NCBI RefSeq assembly: GCF_036013955.1
Contig: NZ_CP107903.1
Location: 3,410,001 to 3,474,000, forward strand
DNA length: 64,000 nucleotides
Origin: Streptomyces sp. NBC_00459
Lineage (GTDB): Bacteria > Actinomycetota > Actinomycetes > Streptomycetales > Streptomycetaceae
Reading direction: 5' to 3'
Shown here: piece by piece, positions 36,762 through 48,265 of the stretch
Layout of the letters: each line of letters starts with the position of its first letter
Position numbering within the stretch: position 1 is the first letter of the stretch
Translations under genes and position numbers: made by a program
The notes under the pieces: generated by a model
Told to the model about the DNA's origin: nothing
Database searches by the model: none
Seen by the model: the letters and a program-made list of their open reading frames with translations, nothing else

Positions 36762-38705
36762 CTACTTGCTGTACAGCGCCTCGATCTCGGCCGCGTACGC
36801 CTCCCGTACCGCATGGCGTTTGACCTTGAGGGACGGGGTGAGCTGGCCGTTGTCCTCGGTGAACTCGCCCTCGACCAGGGTGAAGGCGCGGATCGACTCG
36901 GCCCGGGAGACCGCCGCGTTGGCGTGGTCCACGGCCCGCTGGACGTCGGCGCGCATCCGGGGGTCGCCGATCACCTCGGACATCGGGGTGTCGGCGGGCA
37001 TCCCCCGGACCGTGAGCCAGTGGGCGACGGAATCGGGGGCGAGGGTGATCAGGGCGGCGACGAAGGGGCGGTTGTCGCCGACGACCATGCACTGGCCGAT
37101 CGGCGCCCGGCTGCGCAGCCGGTCCTCCAGGACTGCCGGGGCGACGTTCTTGCCGCCGGAGGTGACGAGGATGTCCTTCTTGCGACCGGTGATGGTGAGG
37201 TAGCCGTCGTCGTCGAGGGCGCCGAGGTCGCCGGTCGCGAACCAGCCGTCGCTCAGTACCGCGTCCGTCGCCGCCGGGTTGTTCCAGTAGGCGCCGAAGA
37301 CGACCGCGCCCTTGAGGAGGACCTCGCCGTCGTCGGCGATCCGGACGGCGGTGCCGGGGACGGGCAGACCGACCGTGCCGGGGCGGGGGGCCAGGGGCGG
37401 GACGAGGGTGGCGGCGGAGGTCGTCTCGGTCAGGCCGTAGCCCTCGTAGACGATGATTCCGGCGGCGTAGAAGAAGAGGCTGAGGTCGCGGTCGAGCGGG
37501 GAGCCGCCGCTGATGGCGTAGCGCATGCGTCCGCCCAGCTCGTTGCGGATACGGCGGTACACGAGCAGGTCGTACAGGGCCCAGGCGGCGTAGAGGGTGA
37601 GCCCGGGGCCCTTGCCCTTGCCTTTGTCCTTTCCTGTGCCGAGGAACTTTTCGAGGTACGCCTCCGCGAAGCGGACGCCGATGCGGTGGGCGCGGTCGAA
37701 GGAGGCGGCGCGGCCCATCTTCTCTGCGGTCGCGCGGCCGGCGGCGTGGATCCGCTCGAAGAGATACGGGACGCCCACCAGGAAGGTCGGCTTGAACTCC
37801 TTCAGCATCGGGCGGAGTTCGTCGGGCTTGATGCTCGGGAAGTGGCCGATCTCGATGCGGGCCATCAGACAGCCGATCTGAAGAGCCCGGCCCATGATGT
37901 GGGCGAGGGGGAGGAAGAGGAGGGTCGAGGCGGTCTGGCCGGTGACCTCCTTGAAGATCGGGTGCAGCAGTTCGACGACGTTGGCGGCCTCGGCGTGCAG
38001 GTTCGCGTGGGTGAGGACACAGCCCTTCGGCTGGCCGGTGGTGCCGGAGGTGTAGCAGATCGTCGCAGTGGTGTCGGGGGTCAGAGCCGCGCGCCGCTTG
38101 GTCACCTCCTCGTCCGACACCTCCCGTCCCAGGGATGTGAGTTCGGCCATCGCGTCCTCGTCCAGGGTGAGAACGCGCGGGGGTTCGGGGTGGGCGGCCG
38201 TGCCGGTGATGACGGTGGCCGTGTTGTCCGGCGTCTCCGTGACGACCAGGTGGGCCCCCGAGTCCCGGACGATCCAGTCCACTTGGGCTGCGGACGAGGT
38301 GGCGTAGACGGGGACGGTCTGGCCGCCGGCCGCCCAGATCGCGAAGTCCAGAACCGTCCACTCGTAGCGGGTACGGGACATGACCGCTACCCGGCCGCCC
38401 GGTTCGAGGCCGGCGGCTATCAACCCCTTGGCGGTGGCGGTGACTTCGGCGGCGAAGGCGGCGGCGGTGATCGGGCGCCAGGTGCCGTCGTCCGTACGGC
38501 GGCGCAGGATCACCGCGTCGGGGGCCTCGGCCGCGTTGGTGTGGGGCAGGTCGGCGATGCTGCCCGTGGTGGGGGCCGCCACGATGGGGAGGGCGCTCGC
38601 CTCGCGGACGGTGCCTGTCTTCTCGTCGCGGATCAGCTCGATGCGGTGGCGGGCCGCCAGGTCGGTGCGCCGCTTCGCCTGCTTCAGATCCTTGCGTACG
38701 CCCAT
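36762..38705 (-). CDS. Long-chain fatty-acid-CoA ligase (AMP-forming)
   Basis: 647-residue adenylate-forming enzyme activating fatty acids to acyl-CoA through acyl-AMP. The P-loop-like motif ICYTSGTTGQPKGCVLTH, the A5 motif YEGYGLTETTSAA, the A7 segment DGWFATGDLGALDDDGYLTITGRKKD and the C-terminal Lys region (LTPSLKVKRHAV) are all present. A KDKGKGKGPG insertion precedes LTLYAAWALYDLLVYRRI. ATG 38705 has GGGAG eight bases upstream and was chosen over the ATG at 38750. Confidence 0.93.
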   Translation of the reverse strand: MGVRKDLKQAKRRTDLAARHRIELIRDEKTGTVREASALPIVAAPTTGSIADLPHTNAAEAPDAVILRRRTDDGTWRPITAAAFAAEVTATAKGLIAAGLEPGGRVAVMSRTRYEWTVLDFAIWAAGGQTVPVYATSSAAQVDWIVRDSGAHLVVTETPDNTATVITGTAAHPEPPRVLTLDEDAMAELTSLGREVSDEEVTKRRAALTPDTTATICYTSGTTGQPKGCVLTHANLHAEAANVVELLHPIFKEVTGQTASTLLFLPLAHIMGRALQIGCLMARIEIGHFPSIKPDELRPMLKEFKPTFLVGVPYLFERIHAAGRATAEKMGRAASFDRAHRIGVRFAEAYLEKFLGTGKDKGKGKGPGLTLYAAWALYDLLVYRRIRNELGGRMRYAISGGSPLDRDLSLFFYAAGIIVYEGYGLTETTSAATLVPPLAPRPGTVGLPVPGTAVRIADDGEVLLKGAVVFGAYWNNPAATDAVLSDGWFATGDLGALDDDGYLTITGRKKDILVTSGGKNVAPAVLEDRLRSRAPIGQCMVVGDNRPFVAALITLAPDSVAHWLTVRGMPADTPMSEVIGDPRMRADVQRAVDHANAAVSRAESIRAFTLVEGEFTEDNGQLTPSLKVKRHAVREAYAAEIEALYSK

Positions 38706-38878
38706 GACGCTAGCTCCCGGTGGCTGGTTCTGCTCCTGATCCCGGGTCAAATTACCGGTGCGTAGCGGAAGTTCAATGGGTCGCGCAGAAGCAGATCATC
38801 CGGGGCGGATATTTTGCTGCCTGGCACAGGATTTCGGTCCGGTGCCGGCTCGACCTCCCCCCACCGAAAGGAAACCCC

Positions 38879-39487
38879 GTGCGGTCTGTTCTTCTCGCCG
38901 TGTGCGCGTCGGCCGTCCTGGCCGTCTCCGGCGCCGCACCTGCTGTGGCTCACACAGCAACTCCCGTACGAGTAAGCAGTGTTGCCCTCTCCCCCGCGCC
39001 CTCGCCGACTTCGCTGACCTCACTGACCGACCTGTTCGCCGAGCGGCTGCTGGTGGCCGACAAGGTCGCCGCCGCCAAGTACGGCACCGACAAGCCGATC
39101 GACGACCCGGTACGCGAGCAGCAGATCCTGACCGACGTCTCCGCGCGAGCCGTCGGGCTCGGTCTCGACCCGGAGGCGGTCGCCGCCGTGTTCCGGGACC
39201 AGATCGAGGCGAACAAGGTGGTCCAGCGAGGGCTGTACGCCCGTTGGGACGCGCATCCCGAGCTGCGGCCCACCGAGCGGCCCGATCTGGTCAAGGAGGT
39301 CCGGCCGATTCTGGACCGGATCACCACCGAGTTGCTGGACGCGCTGAAGGAGACGGAGACGGTTCGGTCGGGGGACTCGTGCGAGCTGCGGCTTGTGCTT
39401 GCTGCGGGGCGCTCCGCTTGGGGGTACCGGTTGGACGGTCTGCATCTGGAGGGGCTTCGGCGGGCTGTTCCGTCTGTGTGCGGTTAA
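38879..39487 (+). CDS. Secreted chorismate mutase (AroQ-gamma type)
   Basis: 202 residues. A Sec signal (VRSVLLAVCASAVLAVSGAAPAVA) is followed by an all-helical chorismate mutase domain: LFAERLLVADKVAAAKYGTDKPIDDP, REQQILTDVSARAVGLGLD, VAAVFRDQIEANKVVQRGLYARW, and a C-terminal part with two Cys likely in a disulfide (SCELRL ... SVCG). It matches the exported AroQ-gamma class (M. tuberculosis secreted chorismate mutase). Its reaction outside the cytoplasm (chorismate to prephenate) has no clear physiological explanation. AAAGGA lies seven bases before GTG 38879. Confidence 0.88.
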   Translation: MRSVLLAVCASAVLAVSGAAPAVAHTATPVRVSSVALSPAPSPTSLTSLTDLFAERLLVADKVAAAKYGTDKPIDDPVREQQILTDVSARAVGLGLDPEAVAAVFRDQIEANKVVQRGLYARWDAHPELRPTERPDLVKEVRPILDRITTELLDALKETETVRSGDSCELRLVLAAGRSAWGYRLDGLHLEGLRRAVPSVCG

Positions 39488-39524
39488 CGGGCCTTCGGTT
39501 GTTTCTTGACCGCGGGGCGCTGGG

Positions 39525-39553
39525 GGCTGGTCGCGCAGTTCCCCGCGCCCCTG
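39525..39553. repeat. Short dispersed Streptomyces repeat, copy 1
   Basis: A 29-bp element beginning GGCTGGTCGCGCAGTTCCCC and ending GCGCCCCTG is found identically at 55859-55887. Here it lies between convergent genes (chorismate mutase and VWA lipoprotein). I recall this motif recurring at many sites after genes in Streptomyces genomes. Confidence 0.8.
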
Positions 39554-39590
39554 TCGGGCGGTGCTCACATCCGGCGTTCACCAGCACCGT

Positions 39591-41171
39591 TCAGTCCTCG
39601 TAGCGGTTCGCCTGGTCTATTGCCTCGGCCAGTTGGCGTACTGCCTTGTCCTCTGTCGCGTTCGCCAACTCGTCTGCCCTGTCGGCCAGTTCCCCGAGTG
39701 ACGGGGCTCCCGGCAGGGTGGTCCAGCCGTCGTCGCCCCTGCGCAGGGCGTCGGCGAAGTAGGCGGCCACCGCGGTGACCTGGAGACGGGACGGGGCGTC
39801 CCAGAGCGCCTCGTCCACCGCTTCCGACTCCAACTGGCCCGATTCCTCGTGGGGTTCGCGGGTGTCGGGGTCGAGCCAACGGACGGTCGCCGTGGCCAGG
39901 TGGCCCGAGGCGGACTCCTTGGTGCGGACGGCGTAGAGGGCGGTGACCGTGTGGCCGGGGCCCACCTCGCCCCCGTCCACCCGGTCGTCGCGGAAGTCGT
40001 CGTCGGCGACCCGGCGGTTGTCGTAGCCGATCAGTCGGAACTCGGCGACCGTCTCCGGGTCGAAGGCCACCTGGGCCTTGGCGTCGCGGGCCGTGAGGTC
40101 GATGTTGCGCGGGAGCTGGTCGCAGAACACCTCGCGGGCGTCGGTCTCGTTCGAGACGTAGGTGGTGTGGCCGTCGCCCTTGTCGGCGAGCTGCTCCATC
40201 AGGGCGTCGCCGTAGTCGCTGCCGACGCCGACACCGAAGAGGGTGATGCCGTGTTCACGGCGGGCGTCGGAGATGCGGTCGAGGATCGATTCGGCCTCCG
40301 TGTCGCCCGTGTTGGCGAGCGCGTCCGAGACGAGAACGACCCGGTTGGTGGCACCCTCGCGCAGGCCCTCGACGGCTGTGGCGTAGCCGGTGCGGACGCC
40401 CGCGCCGAGGTTGGTCGAGTCGGTCGGTTCCAGTTCGTCGATCGCGTCGTGGACGCGGTCGCGGTGGTCGTCGAGGCGGGTCATCGGCAGGACGGTCTCG
40501 GCCTCGTCGCTGAAGGTGACGATCGCCACCGAGTCGTCGTCGCGCAGTCGGTCCGTCATCACGCCGAGGGAGTCCTTGGCGAGGTCGAGGCGGCCGGGCT
40601 CGGCCATGGAGCCGGAGATGTCGATGACGAAGGTGAGAGCGGCCGGCCGGCGTTCGCTCTCCTGCTCGGCGGAACGGGTGGCGAGGCCCACGCGGACCAG
40701 GGACCAGTCCTCGCGGTCGGTGCGGGCGCCGTCGACGGTGACCGAGAAGCCGTTGCCGTCGGGGCGTTCGTAGTCCTGGCGGAAGCTGTTGACGAACTCC
40801 TCGGGCCGGACCGTCGACGGGTCGGGGCGGTGGCCGTCGGCGAGGGTGCGGCGCGCGTAGCCGTACGAGGCGGTGTCGACGTCGAGGGCGAAGGTGGAGA
40901 GGTAGTCGGGGGACGGGGCGAAGTCTCCTTCCGTCTCACCCTCGCTTCTGCTCCGGTCGCCGTCCTGCTGTCCGCCGGAGCCACTGGACCGGGCGGGCGC
41001 GGGTGCGTAGCCCGAGCCTCCGCCGGAGTGCTGGCCGCTGTCCGCTCTGCTGCTCTGGCCGCTGTCGGCGCTGTCGGCGCTGCAACCGGTGAGCAGCAGC
41101 CCGCTCGCGGCCGTCACCGCTATCAGCGCACCCCGCAGGCGTTGTGTTCGGCGTATCCGGTTCCGCTCCAT
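39591..41171 (-). CDS. VWA-domain lipoprotein (YfbK-like)
   Basis: 526 residues. A lipoprotein signal (LIAVTAASGLLLTGC, lipobox LLTGC) and a Ser/Gly-rich linker are followed by the YfbK N-terminal region (YLSTFALDVDTASYGYARRTLADG). A von Willebrand A domain has MIDAS motif DISGS (LTFVIDISGSMAEPGRL), and a DUF3520-like C-terminus (QVAFDPETVAEFRLIGYDNR ... ADALRRGD) closes the protein. It is anchored on the outer face of the membrane and probably binds a protein or ligand via divalent metal. It follows the ABC permease in the same direction after 157 bp. Confidence 0.88.
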   Translation of the reverse strand: MERNRIRRTQRLRGALIAVTAASGLLLTGCSADSADSGQSSRADSGQHSGGGSGYAPAPARSSGSGGQQDGDRSRSEGETEGDFAPSPDYLSTFALDVDTASYGYARRTLADGHRPDPSTVRPEEFVNSFRQDYERPDGNGFSVTVDGARTDREDWSLVRVGLATRSAEQESERRPAALTFVIDISGSMAEPGRLDLAKDSLGVMTDRLRDDDSVAIVTFSDEAETVLPMTRLDDHRDRVHDAIDELEPTDSTNLGAGVRTGYATAVEGLREGATNRVVLVSDALANTGDTEAESILDRISDARREHGITLFGVGVGSDYGDALMEQLADKGDGHTTYVSNETDAREVFCDQLPRNIDLTARDAKAQVAFDPETVAEFRLIGYDNRRVADDDFRDDRVDGGEVGPGHTVTALYAVRTKESASGHLATATVRWLDPDTREPHEESGQLESEAVDEALWDAPSRLQVTAVAAYFADALRRGDDGWTTLPGAPSLGELADRADELANATEDKAVRQLAEAIDQANRYED

Positions 41172-41328
41172 CTGCCGTGCCCCCTCCGCCCGTTGGCGTC
41201 GGACGACGTCAACTTCTGTGACTGTGACGCTGGAGGGGGCCGGAATGTGCGGTACGGGGTGTTGCGGATGGATCTCGAAGTGGCCACGGGAGGCGGCCGT
41301 CGAGACCGGTAGGTGATCCTCCGGTGAC

Positions 41329-42197
41329 CTAGGAGACGACGTCCTTGCGGGCGAAACCCCGGAAGGCCAGGGCGAACAGGATGAGGGCGTACGTTACCGA
41401 GACGGCCGTCCCCTGGATCATGCCGCCCCATTCCGGGCGGGGCTGAATGGCGTCGGCCCACGCGAACTGCCAGTGCGCGGGCAGGAAGTCGCGCCAGTCG
41501 CCGAGGGCCGTCACGGCGTCCAGGACGTTGCCGACGATGGTCAGGCCGACGGCGCCGCCGACCGCTCCCAGGGGGGCGTCCGTCTTGGTCGACAGCCAGA
41601 ACGCCAGTCCAGCGGTGACCAGTTGGGACACGAAGAGGTAGCCCACGACCACCACCAGACGCTGGGCCGCCGTGCCCGCGGCGAGCGAACCCCCGGTGGG
41701 GATCTCCAGCGGGCCCCAGCCGTAGGCAGCCGTGCCGACCGCGATGGCCACGACCGGCAGCAGGACCATCGCGGCGAGGCTCATGCCGAGGGCGACGGCG
41801 AGCTTGGACCAGAGGAGGCGGGCGCGCGGCACGGGGGCCGCGAGCAGATAGCGCAGGGAGGACCAGCTGGCCTCCGAGGCGACCGTGTCCCCGCAGAACA
41901 GGGCGACGGGGATGACGAGCAGGAAGCCCGCGGAGACGAAGAGGTTGACGGCGACGAAGTTGGCGCCGGACGCGGTGGCCGTGTCCATCAGGGAGACCTG
42001 GCCGTTGCGGCCACCGGGCTCGCCGCCGATCGCGAACGCGGCGACGAGGATGAACGGCAGCGCGGCGAGGATGCCGCCCATGACGAGCGTACGGCGGCGC
42101 TTGAGCTGGCGGACCAGCTCGACGCGCAGGGGCAGTGTCCGCCGGGCGCGGTACCCGTCGGCCGTCTCCGCCCGCTCCACGATCGTGTTCGTCGTGC

Positions 42198-42201
<4 letters not shown>
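41329..42201 (-). CDS. ABC-2 type transporter permease
   Basis: 290 residues with six hydrophobic segments (e.g. TLVMGGILAALPFILVAAFAIGG, LFVSAGFLLVIPVALFCGDTVA, LAVALGMSLAAMVLLPVVAIAVG, VSVTYALILFALAFRGFARKD). The pattern DTVASEASWSSLRYLLAAPVPRARLLWSKL is typical of ABC-2 permeases. Its ATG overlaps the stop of the hydrolase-ATPase fusion gene (ATGA), so the two form one exporter. Substrate unknown. Confidence 0.9.
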
Positions 42202-44864
<2,663 letters not shown>

Positions 44865-44981
44865 GCGTCAACGGTACGGGCCGCCACCGACATCCGGGGC
44901 AACCGGCGGTCGGAACCTCGCGCCATCCTGGCGGCGTACGGCACGGGGTCGGCGTACACCAGGCGTGGTACGAACGGGAAC

Positions 44982-45071
44982 GTGGAGATTCGGTCTGTGG
45001 GGGTTCCGTCCGAGGGGGTTCCGTCTGTGGAGGTTCGGTCCATGGAAGTTCGGCCTGTGGAGATTCGCCGC
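44982..45071 (+). repeat. Six tandem 15-bp repeats
   Basis: Six consecutive 15-mers with consensus GTGGAGGTTCSGTCY run from 44982 to 45071. They are in frame with the downstream GNAT reading frame and encode pentapeptides VEIRS, VGVPS, EGVPS, VEVRS, MEVRP, VEIRR. Five of six units begin with GTG or ATG and contain a GGAG/GAGG-like core. Confidence 0.9.
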
Positions 45072-45497
45072 GCCATGACGGTCGCCGAGGTGGCCGCCGC
45101 CGAGCACCTTTTCGACCATCCGGTCCGCACGGAGTGGGCGGAACGTTTCCTGAGGTCCGCCGGACATCACCTGTATCTGGCCTACGAGGCTGCCGATGCG
45201 GCAGCCCCCCTCGGCTTTGTGAGCGGCGTCGAGACCGTCCACCCCGACAAGGGCGCGGAGATGCTGCTGTACTAGCTGGGGGTGGCCGAGTCGCACCGGC
45301 GCAGGGGGATCGGGCGGGCGCTGGTGCGGCGGCTGGCCGACCTCAGCCGCGAACGCGGGTGCTACGGCATGTGGGTGCCGGTCGACACCGACAACGACGT
45401 CGCCCTTGCCACGTATCGCAGCGCGGGTGGGAAGGACGACGAAGTGTGCGCGGTGGTGAACTGGGGGTTCGGTCAAGTATGCGAAAACTCTTCGTAG
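45042..45497 (+). pseudogene. GNAT acetyltransferase interrupted by in-frame TAG
   Basis: The reading frame encodes a GNAT protein of the aminoglycoside 3-N-acetyltransferase/RimI-like type (RRAMTVAEVAAAEHLFDHPV; acetyl-CoA motif LGVAESHRRRGIGRALVRRL; C-terminal GCYGMWVPVDTDNDVALATYRSAGG). At 45273-45275 a TAG falls between MLLY and LGVAE; homologues I remember have Glu here (LYELGV), so a single GAG-to-TAG change explains it. Downstream the frame is open to 45497. Without readthrough neither half holds the complete fold. The 5' boundary is uncertain because the 15-bp repeats supply several possible starts (GTG 45057, ATG 45042 and earlier). Confidence 0.85.
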
Positions 45498-45571
45498 TGA
45501 TGTCCGTACTTCGCACTACAGTTCAGTAATTCCGTGTCCACAAGGGACACACAGCAACGGGGTGGGGACAC

Positions 45572-46417
45572 ATGAAGCTGCGGTACACCGCTGCCTGGGT
45601 GGGGTTCACGGCGGTGACACTGGTCGCGGTCTCCGGGTGCGGCGCGGGGAGCGTCAAGCAGGCGGCCGACGCGGTGGACGACACAGGCGCGATCATGGCG
45701 GCGCTCGCCCGGGCGACCGACCGGACCGAGCAGTTGGGGTCCGCCGAGATCTCCATGACCACCGACCTGGCCAACGGCAGCGGCCCGGTTCGTATGGAGG
45801 GCACGTACTCCTGGGGCGACGGATTCGCGTACGACGTCGAGATGGACACCAAGGCCGCGCAGATGCAGGAGGTCCAGGACGCCCCGACCATCCGCATGCT
45901 GTTCGTGGACGGCGACTACTACTACGACGTCGACCCGCAGCCCTCCGGCCCCCTCAAGGGCAAGGAATGGATGAAGATCGACGGCTCGGCCGTGTTCGGT
46001 GAGAAGGGCGCCCAGGCGTTCAGCGGGAACACCGGGGGCGGCAGCCCGTCGGCCACCATGCGCAGCCTCAAGTACGCGCAGGACGTGAAGGACCTCGGCG
46101 AGCAGACCCTTGCCGGACAGCGCACGACCCACTACCGGGCCGTGATCGACACGAGCCGACTGGGCAGGTTCAAGGACGCCTACGGCGACAAGGACAGTCT
46201 CGTCAACTCGATGACCGGCGGCGGGACTTCCATCGACATGGACGTCTGGGTCGGCGCCAAGGACCTGCCGGTCCGGATCAAGCAGGTGGTCGGGAAGATG
46301 ACCGTCACCATGGATTTCCGGAAGTTCGGCGCCACGGCCAAGGTCGCACCGCCGCCGGCGGCGCAGACCGCCGATGTCAGCGACCTGATCAAGCAGACCG
46401 CCAAGAAGCAGGGCTGA
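45572..46417 (+). CDS. Lipoprotein, LppX/LprG-like fold
   Basis: 281 residues with a lipoprotein signal (WVGFTAVTLVAVSGC) and a mature domain patterned like LppX/LprG lipid-binding lipoproteins: repeated amphipathic strands (AEISMTTDLANGSGPVRMEGTYSW, RMLFVDGDYYYDV), TTHYRAVIDTSRL, and IDMDVWVGAKDLPVRIKQVVG near the end. Such proteins carry lipids or act as extracytoplasmic sensors. It lies alone between the broken GNAT and a convergent hydrolase. Confidence 0.85.
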   Translation: MKLRYTAAWVGFTAVTLVAVSGCGAGSVKQAADAVDDTGAIMAALARATDRTEQLGSAEISMTTDLANGSGPVRMEGTYSWGDGFAYDVEMDTKAAQMQEVQDAPTIRMLFVDGDYYYDVDPQPSGPLKGKEWMKIDGSAVFGEKGAQAFSGNTGGGSPSATMRSLKYAQDVKDLGEQTLAGQRTTHYRAVIDTSRLGRFKDAYGDKDSLVNSMTGGGTSIDMDVWVGAKDLPVRIKQVVGKMTVTMDFRKFGATAKVAPPPAAQTADVSDLIKQTAKKQG

Positions 46418-46491
46418 GCACACCCGACCTCCCGGGTGGGCGATGAAGGACAGAAGCACAGCCGGGGCCGCCCGGCGGATCCGTACGGCTC

Positions 46492-48045
46492 TCAGGACAT
46501 GCTGCCCCGGCACACCTTCCCCACGGCCGGGGTGCGGCCCGTGCGGAGGTATGTGTCGACCGCCTCCGTGACGCAGCGGTTCTGCGGGTATGTGCCGTGG
46601 CCCTCCTCCTCGGCCGTCAGGAGCACGCCGACACCGTCGCCCAGGGCGCGGGCCATGTGGCGGGCGCCGGGATACGGGGTGATCGGGTCGCCGGTACCGC
46701 CGACCACCAGGACGGGGGCCGCGCCGTCGGCGTTCACCTGGAGCGTGGCGCGTTCGCCGTCGAACGGCCAGTCGTAACAGAGGTAGACGCCGTTGGACCA
46801 GGCCGCGCCGAAGACAGGTGAGGCGGCTTTGACGCGGGCCTCGTCCCTGTCGAGGCGTTCGAGGTCAGGACGCAGGCTGGAGTCCGCGCACGTGATCGCG
46901 ACCAGGGCGGCGCGGCTGCTGTCGCTCGGGGCCGGCGCGCGGTCGGCGGAGCCGAGGTCGCCAGCGCCCTTGCTCAGCGGACCGCCGTCGTTGTGGTCGA
47001 TCAGCGCGGTGAGGGCCTCGGCGAGCGGCGACCAGCCGTCTGTCCCGAGGTCGAGATGGTCGCTGACGGCGTACGCGAGGTCGTCGGCGTCGAGGTTCCC
47101 TCCGCCGCCGGTTGGGGCGGGCGTCTTCTCCAGGCGGTCGGCCAGGCGCGCCATGCGTCGCGCGGCCTCCTCGGGCCCATCGCCGGTCGGGCAGTGGCTG
47201 ATGTGGGCCGCGCAGTGCGCGGCGAACCGGTCGAACGCCGCCTGGACCGCCTTGACCTGCGACACCTGATCCTCGTTGAGGTCCTCGGTCGGATCGACGG
47301 ACGCTTCAAGGACGAGCCGTCCGACATGCGACGGGTACAGGTGGGCGTAGACCGCGCCGAGCGCCGTTCCGTACGAGACGCCGAAGTAGTGAAGCCGCTC
47401 GTCGCCGAGGAGGTAGCGCATCAGGTCGAGGTCGCGCGCGGTGTGCGAGGTGCCGACGTACGGGAGGAGCGCCCCGGAGTGTTTGGCGCAGGCCTCGGCC
47501 CCGTCGTAGCCGGTGTCGTCCGCGGTCCTGCCGCAGCGCACGGGGATGGTCGCGCCAACGCCGCGCGGGTCGAAGGAGACCAGGTCGTAGCGGTCGAGGA
47601 ACGGCTCGTACTCGTCGAGGAATTCGGGCAGTCCGATCACACCGGACACGCCGGGGCCGCCGAAGTTGAGGACGAGCGAGCCGATGCGCCGGTCGTTGGG
47701 GCCGGTGGCCTTACGGCGGATCAGGGCGACGTCGATCGTCCTGCCAGCTGGTTTCCGGTAGTCGAGGGGGGCCTTCATGACGGCGCAGTCGTAGCCCGTG
47801 CGGGCGGTGGGCGGCGAGGTGCAGCGGGACCAGCGGAGGTGCTGGCCGGTGGTGACCGCGGTGGGCAGACCGGCGGGCGGGTTGTTCGCGGTGAACTCCG
47901 TACGCGGCTCCGCACTCCGGCCGGGAGCGTCGCGCTGAAACCAGGCGCCGACAGCCCCGATCGCGGCGAGGAGGACCACGGCGACGATCCGCGCACCGAT
48001 CGAAAGGCCCGTGCCGCGGCTTCGTATCGGCTGTGCGTCACTCAT
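46492..48045 (-). CDS. Exported alpha/beta hydrolase, TAP-like (tripeptidyl aminopeptidase family)
   Basis: 517 residues. An N-terminal membrane/signal helix (IVAVVLLAAIGAVGAWF) precedes an alpha/beta hydrolase: oxyanion region LVLNFGGPGVSG, YDLVSFDPRGVGAT, nucleophile elbow YFGVSYGTALG, Asp in VVGGTGDPITPYP and His in EEEGHGTYPQNRC. The TAP-like C-terminal domain ends GKVCRGSMS. Cysteines are paired as in the secreted Streptomyces aminopeptidases. ATG 48045 was chosen because GGGGA lies five bases upstream; a longer frame to 48138 crosses the tandem-repeat side of the promoter region. Confidence 0.88.
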   Translation of the reverse strand: MSDAQPIRSRGTGLSIGARIVAVVLLAAIGAVGAWFQRDAPGRSAEPRTEFTANNPPAGLPTAVTTGQHLRWSRCTSPPTARTGYDCAVMKAPLDYRKPAGRTIDVALIRRKATGPNDRRIGSLVLNFGGPGVSGVIGLPEFLDEYEPFLDRYDLVSFDPRGVGATIPVRCGRTADDTGYDGAEACAKHSGALLPYVGTSHTARDLDLMRYLLGDERLHYFGVSYGTALGAVYAHLYPSHVGRLVLEASVDPTEDLNEDQVSQVKAVQAAFDRFAAHCAAHISHCPTGDGPEEAARRMARLADRLEKTPAPTGGGGNLDADDLAYAVSDHLDLGTDGWSPLAEALTALIDHNDGGPLSKGAGDLGSADRAPAPSDSSRAALVAITCADSSLRPDLERLDRDEARVKAASPVFGAAWSNGVYLCYDWPFDGERATLQVNADGAAPVLVVGGTGDPITPYPGARHMARALGDGVGVLLTAEEEGHGTYPQNRCVTEAVDTYLRTGRTPAVGKVCRGSMS

Positions 48046-48170
48046 CGAAATCCCCGCGCTCCCGCCCCTGGACACCCGCCCCGTGCCCGCTTGCCCGAGT
48101 CCGTGATCGTCCGATCGTCGAATGAGCGCAGAGTACAAGCCGTCTCTGACAGCAGCTCAGCTCCAGGCGA

Positions 48171-48212
48171 CCGCGTGCCGCGTGCCGCGTGCCGCCTGCC
48201 GCCTGCCGCCTG
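48171..48212. repeat. Six tandem 7-bp repeats
   Basis: Three copies of CCGCGTG followed by three of CCGCCTG run without interruption from 48171 to 48212, in the gap between the divergently oriented 5' end of the hydrolase gene and the stop of the ComB-like gene. The array lies about 130 bp upstream of the hydrolase ATG. Confidence 0.9.
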
Positions 48213-48265
48213 CCGGGGATCGACACCCTCACCATGGGCGCACACCTCTGAACTCTCCCCGGCGA

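Noticed and set aside
45273..45275. TAG read as pyrrolysine or programmed readthrough
   Set aside because: No pyl genes or readthrough element are visible, and the homologue residue is Glu, one base from TAG; a nonsense mutation or sequencing error is simpler.
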